Origin: Notospermus geniculatus
Lineage: Eukaryota > Nemertea > Pilidiophora > Heteronemertea > Lineidae
Direction of reading: 5' to 3'
Assembly: GCA_002633025.1 (NCBI GenBank)
Contig: NMRB01000855.1
Coordinates: forward strand, 1 to 64,000
Length of the DNA stretch: 64,000 nt
The notes beneath the pieces were generated by a model that saw only the letters and a list, made by a program, of their open reading frames with translations, made no database searches and was not told the origin of the DNA. The translations under genes were made by a program, and so were the position numbers. Below are positions 22,616-33,336 of this stretch, piece by piece (the stretch's first letter is position 1; each line of letters opens with the position of its first letter).

Positions 22616-24407
22616 TAATAGGCTTCATCCTCGCATCCAATGACTTCTAAACATCTCCTGGTTTGTCTTTTGTTATCACTCAGTCAATGTGGTAGAGAAC
22701 TCTGTCAGTGTTGTTGTTAGCATCAACTTCAGTTCAGCCTCCATCAGTTAGCTTCTTCAACATCTCTACAGTTCCAGAAGACAGTATTGATACAAGTTTT
22801 GTCATAGTCAGGCCAGGTGTTCACATCAATCCAAGCCTCCAGCTATCAATGACTTGGCTCAACTTCTATCACTTGCCTTACTTCTACGCTCCAAAGCCGA
22901 TATAAACATTGAGCTGGTGACCCAGAGCGGTTGCCGCTACTACAGAACCGAGAATGACCGCCCCATTGAACCATCGGCAACCAACCAGCATCGACCAGCC
23001 CTCTCCGGCCTGCTACTCAATACTTCATCAGCTAATTGCCAATTGCTTTTAATCAGCAACTAATAGGAAACAGAAGCTGTAAGGATCGCCCAGGGAGGTT
23101 GGCGTATTGGGTCGTACCTTCCCCTGGGGACGGAACCTCTGGTCCAACTTGCCGCAGGCCATGAGTAGAAGTCAAAACGCACAGAAATGTGTCAGGAACA
23201 CTCCTGCGTCCTCTGGCAATCCCCTCGGGTAACTGGTTTCCTAATATACTCTGACTTCTTCCTTACTTCCAGAGTAACCTTGCATGGCAGTGACGTCTAT
23301 CCGCTGGGGATACAGTTGAATGAGATGCTGATGAATTTGAGTCACAGCAACATCCATCAACACATCTCATCTGAAATTTACTGTAATCAAGAGCGAATTA
23401 AACGCCTGGCAAATCGACATGGGTCCATGCTAACGAGCTAAAACTTGGTATAGTTCATAGTGCAAGACATTTCAGTGAAGGGGCTGCCTGCTCTGTTGCC
23501 AATTTCCCTCAGCCAGACCCATAAATCAAGGATTATCACTCAGTCATCATCAAGCTCATGAACTTTTTCCTTGAAAACCATTTTTCATTTTGACAATGTA
23601 GACGATTCTGCAGTGAAGTACAGTGGAACTGCTCTGCTTCCGATCTCTCTTTGCAGAGGTTACATTACTTTCTGATTAAATGTACAGCAGGAGGAAACTG
23701 GAGTGCCCGGAGAAATCTTGTGCTGTCAAAGAGAGTTGCCCTCTCTACCAGAAAAAGAATGGATTCAACTGGGGTATTGGACTCAGAACCTCAGCAGTGA
23801 TCGGCACCACTGCTTCCCTCATTGTAAGAGCCAGAATGACGTACCGCTGAACATACATATTCACACTCAATGAACTAGTTCATTTTGCCACATTAAAATT
23901 CCACGCCTTAAGAAACGGACCCCATCGGGCGAAATCCTTGAAGAGAACTCTCCATTAATTGGTGGTAAATTAAAAATCAATACCAACTGACAGGAGCCAC
24001 TGATGGAGGTACTTAGGTGTCAGTGATCATTACCATGATAGCATCCCCAACAGGTTCCTAGCACGCTACGATCTTTGAGAGTCGCACTCGCTCGAGGCGA
24101 GGTGCTAAGTCCAGTTGGGCGCTAAATCTACAAGTAGATGATTTAATTTGCAAGAAAAAAATCCCAAGGGCGAATTCTCCCGATTTCTTCTCCTTGTGAA
24201 TGTGGATGTCATTCATAATTAATTCAATCAGCTCAAACAGGAAAGTTGTTAAGTCTGTAATTCCTTTGATAAAGATTGATTAGCCTGAAGGAAGGAGTAA
24301 GCTGTATGTCTGTATTATTCACAATTCCATTTTTCATATCAAGTAAGCCTTGGGGTGTATGGTGGAGTGACGTGGAGTTGATCAGGCAGGTAGGAAACTG
24401 CACTGCA
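22616..24407. other. No gene seen over about 1.8 kb
   Basis: A GC-rich patch near 23,070-23,165 and tRNA-like strings near 23,780 stand out slightly. Nothing can be assigned. Confidence 0.4.
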
Positions 24408-24600
24408 GAGGTTCTTCACGTGACGTCACATTTCCTTGACGAGATGATGCAGCCATATTGGCCATCAAAACGTCAAGCGACATCACAGCATCAACACACA
24501 GATCGTGACGTCAAAATGTCACGACGTGACAGTTTTGGCATCATCAACATGGCCGATTCTTTGCAGTGACGTGATTGTTGTGATGTTAGTGAAGAACCTC
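24408..24600. mobile_element. Small inverted-repeat element dense in TGACGT motifs
   Basis: The ends are GAGGTTCTTCAC and its exact reverse complement, with weaker similarity continuing inward (TGACGTCACA against TAACATCACA). Inside are two perfect TGACGTCA palindromes (24421-24428 and 24506-24513) plus ACGACGTGAC, CAGTGACGTG and other half sites. Non-coding. It resembles a MITE, but no target duplication is clear. Confidence 0.65.
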
Positions 24601-26849
24601 AATATGAATCATTTTATATGGTGGTTTGGAAATACATTTTAGACCACCAGATGTGAAAAGAAGAAGATCCAGTCTGCCCTTCCTTCATAAGGCAGTACCT
24701 CCTAAGAATCAGGGGGAGCGTGGATGAGTCAAGTAATTGCTATACTCTATACTTCAGCACATAAGGTAGTACACAGTAGAACTATTTCCTCAATTTACCA
24801 TACTCTCACTGAATCCAGCTTTTACCACTGGAGGACCATCAATCATTCAGTTGACAACAGTTACAGCCCTTTTGAGGTTCTTGTATCAAGAGGAAAGCAT
24901 CAATGTTCACTTCACGGATGAATACTAAAACAACAAAATCCATATTTTCAACAGAAACAAAATGCTAGCAACAACTGTTTAGTATTCAAGTGAGAAACAC
25001 TAAAAGCACTCCGTCAAAGACCAATAACTGCTTCAGAGAACACAGAAGTGTGCATTGAAAAGCTACGAATGAACATATTGAACATATGTTCTTGTATCTA
25101 AAAGCCATTCCTGTTGAAATCGACAACCGAATATTCACCATTTCAAAGCTTTTTCACGACCCAGACATCAATTTGGTGTTAAATGGTGAAAGAATCAATG
25201 TAGAAAGGGCAATAACTCACGCACACAGCAGTAAAATATCTCGTAAAAGGCTCTGATCAATTTTACACCCCCAAACTAACAGGCAATAATGCTGGCATCC
25301 CGTGCATTCTTTGTACAATAGCAACCACATTGCACTTATGGTCGGTTGGAAAAAACGACAATCAATTCTTGAAATATGGCGCATCCGATCTCGAAAGTGG
25401 AGCAAAATGATTCCTGGGAATGGTACCATTACCAAAGAATGAACATCAGGCACATTTTTGAAGCTCCAGCGCTCTCAATTTATGTAATTTGTGTCCTCAT
25501 AACGCCGGGCTGCAGTCACTAAGTCGCTTTTTCAATTCAAGAAGATTCACTGCACCACTGCATTCCTGGTGCACGTCATTCTTTAAGTCACTTTATCACC
25601 TACCTGATATTTCATTTTCATGCCAATGTCGACAAAACTCTATATACGTGAGGAAAATATTCAATTTGCAAATGCTCCGTCATCAACTGAGCTACTTTCC
25701 ACCAGCACGCACGTGAATGCAGATTTGCACGTAAGCCTCTTTTTCAATTTACAGACATTCCAACTTGATCCCGATGACTTCTGACTCGGCGCCGGAGCGC
25801 CAAATTGCCTGCATGCATGCCACGGCAAGCCAATCACGCGAGATGAAACATTCATGTCATTTCATCGGCTGAATCATTCGAAAACTTTTCTTCCTTTAGA
25901 TTAGTAGCATAAACACAAAGGGGGCGACTTCGATAGTCCCTCAGGGCGCAAACAAGACAATATGAAAGAGAATTAAGAAGTGGAAACTGTACGGGAACAA
26001 AAGATGCCTTGGTATAATCAGACAACATCAATGATCTCCTTACGATCTCACCCCTTGTGCCACAAAATCACATTTTTTACGGTCATTTTGAGCATTTTTA
26101 GACAAGGTGCCACCCCTTTATGATGCATTAGTTGCAGTTGCACCCTCCTTATTGAAAAGCCTGGATCCCTGCTAACCGCTGAAGAAATTAACCTAGCGCC
26201 ACCAACAAAGGTCAGAAACAATTGGTAGATTACCACTCCAACAGTTCACCAATTATGATGAGTGACACTTCAAATTTATCAAAACCAGGCACAAAATTTC
26301 GAAACGTCCCCATAGGACTGACAACAAAGACCGTCACAAAGTGATTTCAAGCCGTAACTTCACATACCGGTATTCAGGTCCAGCTTCCTGATTGATCTTT
26401 TCTTTGATTCCGCACAATTTATCTTCAAACATAACATACAACCAATTTAGACGGTTGAATGTCAATGGTGGAATTCTCCCGAGGGTTTGGCATCTACTCG
26501 GGAATTCAATGTCTGCATTCTTCAATGCAGAGCCGGGTTTGATGAACATTGTGTCACAACGGTGCATTCTTTGAATGCTGAGGAGAATCGCTTGAGCTAG
26601 GTACTCCAAATTTGCTTGAGTGGAGGAAGCTTGGAGTTGGTGCAGTGAAGTTGTACCTCAGGGAACGTTTTTCTGACTATGAATGTTGGGAATCTTGGTC
26701 TAGGAACTTCAATTGCTGATGTTGATAGCTGCAGCCTGCAGCCAAGAAGTTCCACTTCCGACTAGTTAGAATCTTCACATGGAAACTTCAAATTTGTAGA
26801 CGTGAATAGCTTTAAGCAGGTGCTAGGTTACCTAAAGCAGGCAGCATAT
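24601..26849. other. No gene seen over about 2.2 kb
   Basis: No supported exons, and no tandem array or inverted repeat that I can name. Confidence 0.4.
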
Positions 26850-27065
26850 CAGGCGAGGTGAGAACGATACTGCAAGCAGTCAATTCGCCACCAATCTCCT
26901 CACCAGCCACCAGACAAGGCAATTGATTTTGGTATTGTTTGATATTGGGTGATCATCGCTGGCGCTAAGATTCCACCACGCATCGCTGTCCAGCGCACAC
27001 CTGGCGTCAACAGCCGATTGTGCTTGGTGGCGATCAGATCGTATACGCGTATTGCCTGGTATTCT
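26850..27065. mobile_element. MITE family B, copy 2 (inverted relative to copy 1)
   Basis: Read on the minus strand, it begins ACCAGGCAATACGCGTATAC and contains TTGACGCCAGGTGTGCGCTG and ATATCAAACAATACCAAAA, matching the copy at 17575-17776 along its length. The distal inverted end is degenerate. Confidence 0.72.
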
Positions 27066-28077
27066 GCCCATTGAAGAGGAATAGTAGTTGCCCCCTAGTG
27101 AGAGTTTTTCCAACTATAAATGTTGGAGGGTATGGGTGAGAAAGTGGTTGGTTGTTCAGGGTTTGCTCTAACTTCAGCATTGACAATGAAAATCATCCTT
27201 TCCAGTCACAAGTCAACTAGTACTCAACCACAGCAAAACGCAGAACGAGGCCACAGGCAAAATTGATGAGGAAACAATAAGAGGGAGCCATCAAAAATCC
27301 ATTCACGGCAGACCATTCATCATAAACGATGGTATCTTGAAATCATGACGTCAGTTCTAATGATCAGTGCATTATTTTCACATCGCTACCGGCTATTTCC
27401 ATATTGTTCACTAAATTTCTCCATCATTTTCATCCAACATAAGGACGGATAGCGCTAATTCATTGAAAATGACTGAAATATTTGCAATTGCGAGCAATTA
27501 CACGCAGTCATGTTTCGCCTTCAATTATGACGCATCATTCCTATCAGTGCTATCAACTCTTCATCGTCATTTATCACACGGCAAAAAAATATATTCCAGA
27601 TTGGAATAAATCACCGATTCCCTTGTTTAATTCTACGATTTGCTTCTAATAATCAAATCACGGGGACAATTTTCCTTGGAATATCGCACAGCATGGACTA
27701 CCCCTACCAAGTAGCCTCATATTTTATTCAAAGAGCATCGCGATCATAAATAGACCCATTGTTCATTTTTGAAAACAAAACGTTGTTAATATGACATAAA
27801 AGAAGACCTCCGGTCGTGAATTTTAAATCAAATGTGACTCATCCGTGGTGATTATACAACAGAAATGGTTTAAACGATAGGATTGTGTCACGCAATAAAA
27901 CCTAGATTTGTGAGACTCCATTAACCGCAGTGCCTAACATGCCCAAGTAGAAGGTCAGATGAAAGGGTTGCTTTCAATATCAGATTCGCCTAATTCATTT
28001 TATTTCAGATTTGCCTAATTCATTTGAAGTTCAACGATCTCGAGAATGAGGCCAGTTACATTCCAGAAGTTATTGGC
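27066..28077. other. AT-rich non-coding stretch
   Basis: A long AT-rich block around 27,400-27,900 has no open frames, tandem repeats or inverted repeats. The lack of repeat debris contrasts with its neighbours. A regulatory function cannot be judged without comparison to other species. Confidence 0.4.
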
Positions 28078-28315
28078 CTTGGTAAGTACAGAAGAGGCCA
28101 TCTCAAGCTTTAGGCGTTACTCTCTTCTTCATTTGGGTGGGGTCCTTTACTTGCCCTTGCAAGGCCACAAGGTAAACAAAGCACTACAGTTTACTGTCTC
28201 ATGCATTGCACTGAAGAGCTCAGGATGATTATTCCCATATGGCCCGGGATTCGAACCCGGGACCTGCCACATATGAAGCGGACGTGATAACCACTGATAT
28301 TAAGGCTGCTTCCAT
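28078..28315 (-). mobile_element. tRNA-derived SINE family S1, minus-strand copy
   Basis: On the minus strand it shows a D-arm/A-box-like AATATCAGTGGTTATCACGT, a Met/Ile-like CAT in the anticodon position, a perfect B box GGGTTCGAATCCCGGG (28246-28262 region), and then the tail CTTGCAAGGGCAAG ... AGCTTGAGATGGCCTCTTCT shared with the copy at 21.7 kb. The 5' part does not pair with the 3' acceptor strand, so this is a SINE head rather than a functional tRNA. Confidence 0.85.
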
Positions 28316-29339
28316 TTCATTCAGTCTCGCAAAGCACTCAATGATACCTTACCAAAATCAGTTTTGGTTCCGCTTCTAAAAAGCAACCCAGGTAATTGCA
28401 TGATGTTGATTAGATTAAGGTATTACTTCAACTTCAATTAGTTTCACTACGGATGGCTTAACTTGGATTGGATTCTTACCAAACTTTGTCGAGAGGAAAT
28501 GCAGCAATTTGAGAAAATGTGAAGATAATTTCGTTCAATTTTTGTTCTAGATTTCAATTTTCATCAAATTAATAGTTGTCTAATGGATTCTGGCTTACAG
28601 GAGCATGACACAAAGGGAACTTCAAAACGTTCGGTGCACAACCACAAAGCACCAGGAACTAAACTTTCCTTACTCAGAAATAGCTCTTCTCACACGAGTT
28701 CTGCCACCCTTCAACTTCTTTTCCACAATTAATCGGTTCCAGAAACTCTCTTGCCTTGTTTCTTGTGACCTCCTTTGCCCTTAGACTACACTTTGTAGGG
28801 TGTGTATATTCCAAAGACGACAAACTTGTACATTCCCAAGATTGAAGACCAGAGTTGATACCAACTGGTTAGTTACCACTGCCACGACCACATTCAACAA
28901 ATAACACGACTTTCTACTCAAAGATCTTAAACTAAGGACGACGATGAAAAAATCATCTGTCGAAAGCATCCAAGACAACTCATCTCATCTCAAAGCTAAC
29001 CAAAGAAAATACCTTCAATCACAAGCGAAGTCACATGATATAAACCAAATGAACTTCTATAGAAATCGACACAACTGTTAGAAATTCCAATTTCAGAATC
29101 CTTCAGATCTTCCATCGGCATAAAAATCTCCATTGAAACTCGTAGTTGGGGAAAAATAACTGTTGAATAGTCCAGCGTCAGCCTTTTGTGCTCGCACTGA
29201 TTGCAAACTCCGATAATTAGTATTCTTAATGTAAGAGATAATTAGAGTTTCTGACTTACATGGTCGAGTTTTATCAGCAGTGAACAGATCAATGCCAAAA
29301 AAAATTTAATTTCTGCTTTATTTTTTGTTGGCATTGCAG
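28316..29339. other. No exon recognised; upstream of candidate gene
   Basis: AT-rich sequence. It ends in a strong polypyrimidine tract and acceptor (ttattttttgttggcattgcag) just before 29340. Confidence 0.4.
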
Positions 29340-29575
29340 TTAGAGATGCGGTGTGCATGACTAGGCGAAGTGATTATCTCATGAAGTGCTCGCAAAATCA
29401 TGCCAAGCATCGCCCACTTCCCCTAGGCATCGAACTGGAAAGCAAAGAGATGGGCCTCTTTGAAAATCTAATGAAATCTTTTCAAGTCATTCCTCCAGTA
29501 GAAAGCAGTACCTCGGCTACAAATCAGCAACAGCAAGAGAAGTTTAGCCCCGAGTCCCAACTGACCAAGTCCTAG
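29340..29575 (+). CDS. Candidate exon of an unrecognised gene (N-terminal, cytosolic-looking part)
   Basis: A good acceptor (tttgttggcattgcag, AG at 29338-29339) opens a frame entered with two nucleotides of a split codon. It runs through TRRSDYLMKCSQNHAKH, LGIELESKEMGLFENLMK, and a QQQQ stretch to a TAG at 29573-29575. The peptide is polar and charged with a short glutamine run. The frame is the same as that of the membrane segment at 29864-30178, and the tandem repeat separates the two. I do not recognise the family. It may also be a chance frame or a pseudogene exon. Confidence 0.35.
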
Positions 29576-29790
29576 TCACTCCGACACTTGTACATTCAAC
29601 AGCACCAGCAGCACAGCCCCAAGTCCCAACTGACCAAGTCCTAGTCACTCCGACACTTGTACATTCAACAGCAAGAGAAGTTCAGCCCCAAGTCCCGACT
29701 GACCAAGTCCTAGTCACTCCGACACTTGTACATTCAACAGCAAGAGCAATACAGCCCCAAGTCCTGACCAACAGTCAATACAAGACACCA
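29500..29790 (+). repeat. 69-bp tandem repeat, about four units, with an open 23-codon frame
   Basis: Units contain GACCAAGTCCTAGTCACTCC then GACACTTGTACATTCAACAG, with an exact 69-bp period. In one plus-strand frame (about 29545-29878) they read without stops as PQVPTDQVLVTPTLVHST repeats. In the frame of the preceding candidate exon each unit has a TAG. A period divisible by three and a stop-free frame suggest the array may be, or once have been, coding, with two compensating frame shifts around it. An intronic minisatellite explains it equally well. Confidence 0.75.
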
Positions 29791-29863
29791 GTCACACCAA
29801 TACTTGTATATTCATCGTATCGACGACTGCCAGAGCTCATCACACGACAACCAACAGGGGTAA

Positions 29864-30178
29864 ACACAACATGTAGATAGACCGCAGGGAGATATCCTGA
29901 CCACTATTGACATTTTTATCGCCATTATTGATATTTTGGGCAATTTTGCCAGCATCTCGAGTCTCTGTGGTCCAACCTGGAAAGGTCATATCGATTCAGT
30001 GTACTACGTCTGGCGGAGGGGGTTTCTTCCGACAGGCTTGGGTTTCATGTTGGGTTTATTTGAATTCATGATTCCATTTGTTATCGACTGGTTCCATGAG
30101 GGAGGTTGGCATCTGGACAAAGTGAAGAGCAACAACAGCAAATCCCCGTATTCAAACCGGGGCCTAGCTGATGGGTGA
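29864..30178 (+). CDS. Candidate exon: two-pass membrane segment, family not recognised
   Basis: The frame holds GDILTTIDIFIAIIDILGNF (hydrophobic segment 1), then YYVWRRGFLPTG, then LGFMLGLFEFMIPFVIDWF (hydrophobic segment 2) and EGGWHLDK. The amphipathic, aromatic-rich pattern looks like real membrane protein. An acceptor could be the CAG at 29885-29887, giving phase 0. A donor could be GTGAAG at 30122. The last 50 bp up to the TGA overlap a tRNA-like repeat and are probably not coding. The layout loosely recalls XK-related proteins, but I see no diagnostic motif and do not assign it. Confidence 0.4.
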   Translation, partial: TQHVDRPQGDILTTIDIFIAIIDILGNFASISSLCGPTWKGHIDSVYYVWRRGFLPTGLGFMLGLFEFMIPFVIDWFHEGGWHLDKVKSNNSKSPYSNRGLADG

Positions 30179-31311
30179 AGGTAGAAGTAGAGTGTTTACT
30201 GTCCTTAGTATCGAGGCGTCATCCTGGAAGGGGTGACCGCTATGGGAGGTTCCAATGTATTCCAGAACTGAGCTGAATTAATGAAGATGATGATCTTGAA
30301 GGTTTGTTTGCCTCTGTAATCAGATCACAAAGAATTGGGGCCTAATCATAGAATTAGGGGCCAACGAAAGGCAATTTTTCAGCAGCTCCAAGGGGACAAA
30401 GGGGCAAGTCATGTGTGATTGTTATTAGATTAGAGGAGTTTTCATATAGCTAATATACGATGATGAATCATGATACGTATAGAAATGACATCGATGTGGC
30501 TAATCTCCCCTTAATGAATCCGATCAGATCATTCACGATCTACGCCGACATGTTTGCGATGGACGTAATCCAATTTGCCGCAACTATGTTATCTTAGCGT
30601 GGTCGTGGCTTCTGAAGGAGTTGTGCTAGAGTGGCCGGGGTCAGGCGTGTTGCATCAATGTCGGCATGGACGGACAAGTGCAACTGGCTCCCAAGGGCAT
30701 GCCGCCACGATGCATCGCAAATGAGAATAGCGGTGACTAAGCAGGCAATTTGTTGCACATGTTTGACAAGTTTGGCCTGCTTGATAGAAAGACTCCAGCA
30801 TGACAGCCCATGCAGTCACCAGACAACCATGAACTCCCCAAAGTACAGTTTCGAAGGTTGCCAACCATGTACGGAGGTGGCAGGCCTTGCTGGGTTGCTG
30901 GTCTCAACAAATTGCCCCACCTCGCATACCACAAAACGTTATAGTCAAAGAAAACAGAACAATTTCACAGGATGCTGACTCAGCAGTTTCCCAATACAAC
31001 CTCAATGAAACAATATTGTGTCTGTGTCAATTTACACATTTTTCCGTTGCATGATATAGGTTATCAGTTCTTCGCACCAGTTTAGGCAAAACATGATATT
31101 GATAGCTAGTTAGATATCGTAATTGAACGTCATGATGTCGGTTCAGTTTCTGACGTGAGTTGTAACTTTCTCAATGAGAAAGGAATCCCAATAATTAGTC
31201 ATTATGTTATCATTAGTCATTATAGTAACACTGATTTTATGTTTTGTCACACTCGATGAACTTTTTGTGTTTCTGTCATATCCATATGCAATTTTAATTT
31301 CCCACCTCAAG
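30179..31311. other. Possible intron of the candidate membrane-protein gene
   Basis: A B-box-like CCCCGGTTTGAATACGGGG in reverse complement lies at about 30146-30164. The open frames near 30,630-30,980 on both strands overlap and have no domain. Confidence 0.35.
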
Positions 31312-31583
31312 ACTTGGGTGATAACATAGAACACTTCTCTTGTGCCATTGGGTTGTGGGCCTACTTTGGTACAAGTAACTCCATCTCTTACAGCTGTTTT
31401 GGTCCAAACTTAGAATCCGGATGGGAAGTGACGTTTGGGTTAGGATTACTTTCTATTGTTAATCTACTGTTCAGTAGCTATTTAATCCATCACTTGACGC
31501 TTTTTCAGCACGGGCCAGGAATTCCGTACTTGTTCCTGAAACACACCTACAGGATGCATGAGGTCATAAGGAATGCAATATGA
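31312..31583 (+). CDS. Candidate exon: further membrane segment and C terminus
   Basis: After a plausible acceptor (tttcccacctcaag) the frame reads IEHFSCAIGLWAYFGTS, then WEVTFGLGLLSIVNLLFSS (hydrophobic segment), then HGPGIPYLFLKHTYRMHE and a TGA at 31581-31583. It is on the same strand and has the same character as 29864-30178, about 1.1 kb upstream. The simplest donor and acceptor choices do not match in phase, so an extra exon or other splice sites would be needed. No polyadenylation signal is obvious. The family is not recognised. Confidence 0.35.
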
Positions 31584-32187
31584 AGGTTGAAGGAGCTGGT
31601 GTTGGAAGTTTGGATGGCGTTTGTGTCCTTGTGATGGACACTTGACCTGGTACCAGGAGTGGCCCCAACGTAGGGAACTCAGGATGTGGTCTTTGTCCTT
31701 AAGAGACAGCTGACCTGTTAAGAGTAGCACCTAGCAGGAGTGGCCCAGGGGACAACCTGGCTTACAAAACAGACTAGATTTCCATAAGCAAACTCTTCCA
31801 AACAAGCATAACTTAAAATGCAATTAGAAGTGAGTGTACAGAAAAACCAATTTATACAGTCACGATAAATCATGTAGCTGCCAGTTTGTACGTCATCGCT
31901 TAGACATGCACCGTGGCCACGTCTACACGTCGCCGCACACCTCTCTCAAGCGCAACCACTCACCGTGTGAGGATATTATCACCACTCCGATGCAGTCCGA
32001 GTCTTCTTTCATCTGTCATGTACGATAGCACTAGAGAAATCATCAACAAATTTCATTTGGCAGCTTACGAATTCTTAGAGACGAGAAGGAAATTTCATCA
32101 ATCTCGGCGAGCTTCACAAAGACATGTCGGCAGCTGTCGGCGCCGTTCATAACCATCCATAATGCATTTGCCAAAATCTATCACGGT
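31584..32187. other. No gene seen; left flank of the tandem duplication
   Basis: Single-copy sequence that ends where the duplicated block begins (TTTAGGAAGCGGCG). Short open frames only. Confidence 0.45.
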
Positions 32188-32339
32188 TTTAGGAAGCGGC
32201 GTTCATGATCACTGGAATAGTTCTGATTATATCAATATCTCTGCCAGATCAATCGGAATCAAAAAGAATTGGCCGGCTGTGGTGAGGTGCAACTTGTATG
32301 GCTTCAGTGCGAAGCCCTTTTTCCATTGAAATTTCGGGG

Positions 32340-32625
32340 GAAATTTATCGCCTGTGGTTTTGTGGTCACACTAAAGGATTGTGTTAGATGTCGTGCAAGA
32401 ACTCGACATCTTTGGATTGAGCTTTACCATGAGTATCAAGAATGTGGGCGATTGTAACAGTACAGAACTATCGTGGCCACAAACACCATCAATTCAGAAA
32501 ACCCGAGGCTTTTGATCTGGTTGAATTTTCAAGGGACCTCCACCACCTGTGGTTTAGTGGTTACAGTAAATGACTTTGTGAGATGCTTCGAATACCTCCA
32601 CATCGTTAGGAATTGAGGTTCTTGT
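32340..32625 (+). mobile_element. tRNA-like SINE pair in the duplicated block
   Basis: CACCTGTGGTTTAGTGGTTA near 32549 has a perfect A-box match (TGGTTTAGTGG), followed about 40 bp later by CTTCGAATACC, a B-box-like string. A diverged second head (GCCTGTGGTTTTGTGGTCAC) lies near 32350. In copy 2 the A box is the target of the element at 44406-45792. Confidence 0.55.
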
Positions 32626-33033
32626 GACGTATGACCATTCAGACTCTGTCTACAGCCATCTTGTCGGGGAAGACCATCAAGTATAGTAATCTAAGTCAGC
32701 CTTTCCTTTCATCACGCACAAGGATGACCAAGGAAACCTCATCAAAGACCACCTATAATGAAGAAGCAATCCACCAAGATGACTCCCTGGGTACCACTAT
32801 GACCCGGCAATACACAAAGAGGCTAATTTTGGACGCCAATGGGGTATGGTAAGGAGGAGACAGCTGGCTGAGAGTGACTGAGGTCATTTGAGGATAGGAG
32901 GTTGTACCGTGATGTCCCATTGGCAACTTGGTTCTTTTTCGATGCAGGGGATGGTATGTTAGAAAGTGGCAATGGTCGACTTGAGACTGTTTTGATATTT
33001 TTTTAACATACCGAGTGCAGATTCACCAACAAA

Positions 33034-33336
33034 ATGAAAATCTTGTTTGACATTTATGACGTTAAGAACTTTCTCAGTACCAGAAGTTTCATTTTGGATT
33101 TGGATCTACTCCCAACTCATTCTGAGCCAGGCCAGCTACATGCAGTGTCAGCTGATCAAAGTAATGAAGAACTTATGTCATACCATCTGGCAGTTTATCA
33201 TTTCCCACACAGCAAAACACCTGCCAAATATTTGTCAACAATCCTATTGGAATTTTCCCCATATAGATCATCATATAAACATTTCATAACTTGCATGTCA
33301 TACTTTCATTATTTTGCATATCTGTCGATTATTTAA
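33034..33336 (+). other. Open frame conserved in both copies despite a divergent patch
   Basis: The frame starting MKILFDIYD stays open for 100 codons here and in copy 2 (46271-46585), although about 130 bp inside it differ at roughly one base in five and by a 9-bp in-frame insertion. It continues into a shared AT-rich 3' part (FHYFAYLSII). No domain, signal peptide or splice context is recognised, so I list it as a curiosity rather than a gene. Confidence 0.25.

Noticed and set aside
22305-22640. Methionine/proline-rich repetitive protein on the minus strand
   Set aside because: The peptide is a direct translation of a minisatellite with irregular unit length. There are no gene signals.
28243-28312. 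Functional tRNA-Met-like gene
   Set aside because: The B box and D-arm are good, but the acceptor strands do not pair, and the sequence continues into a SINE tail shared with another copy.
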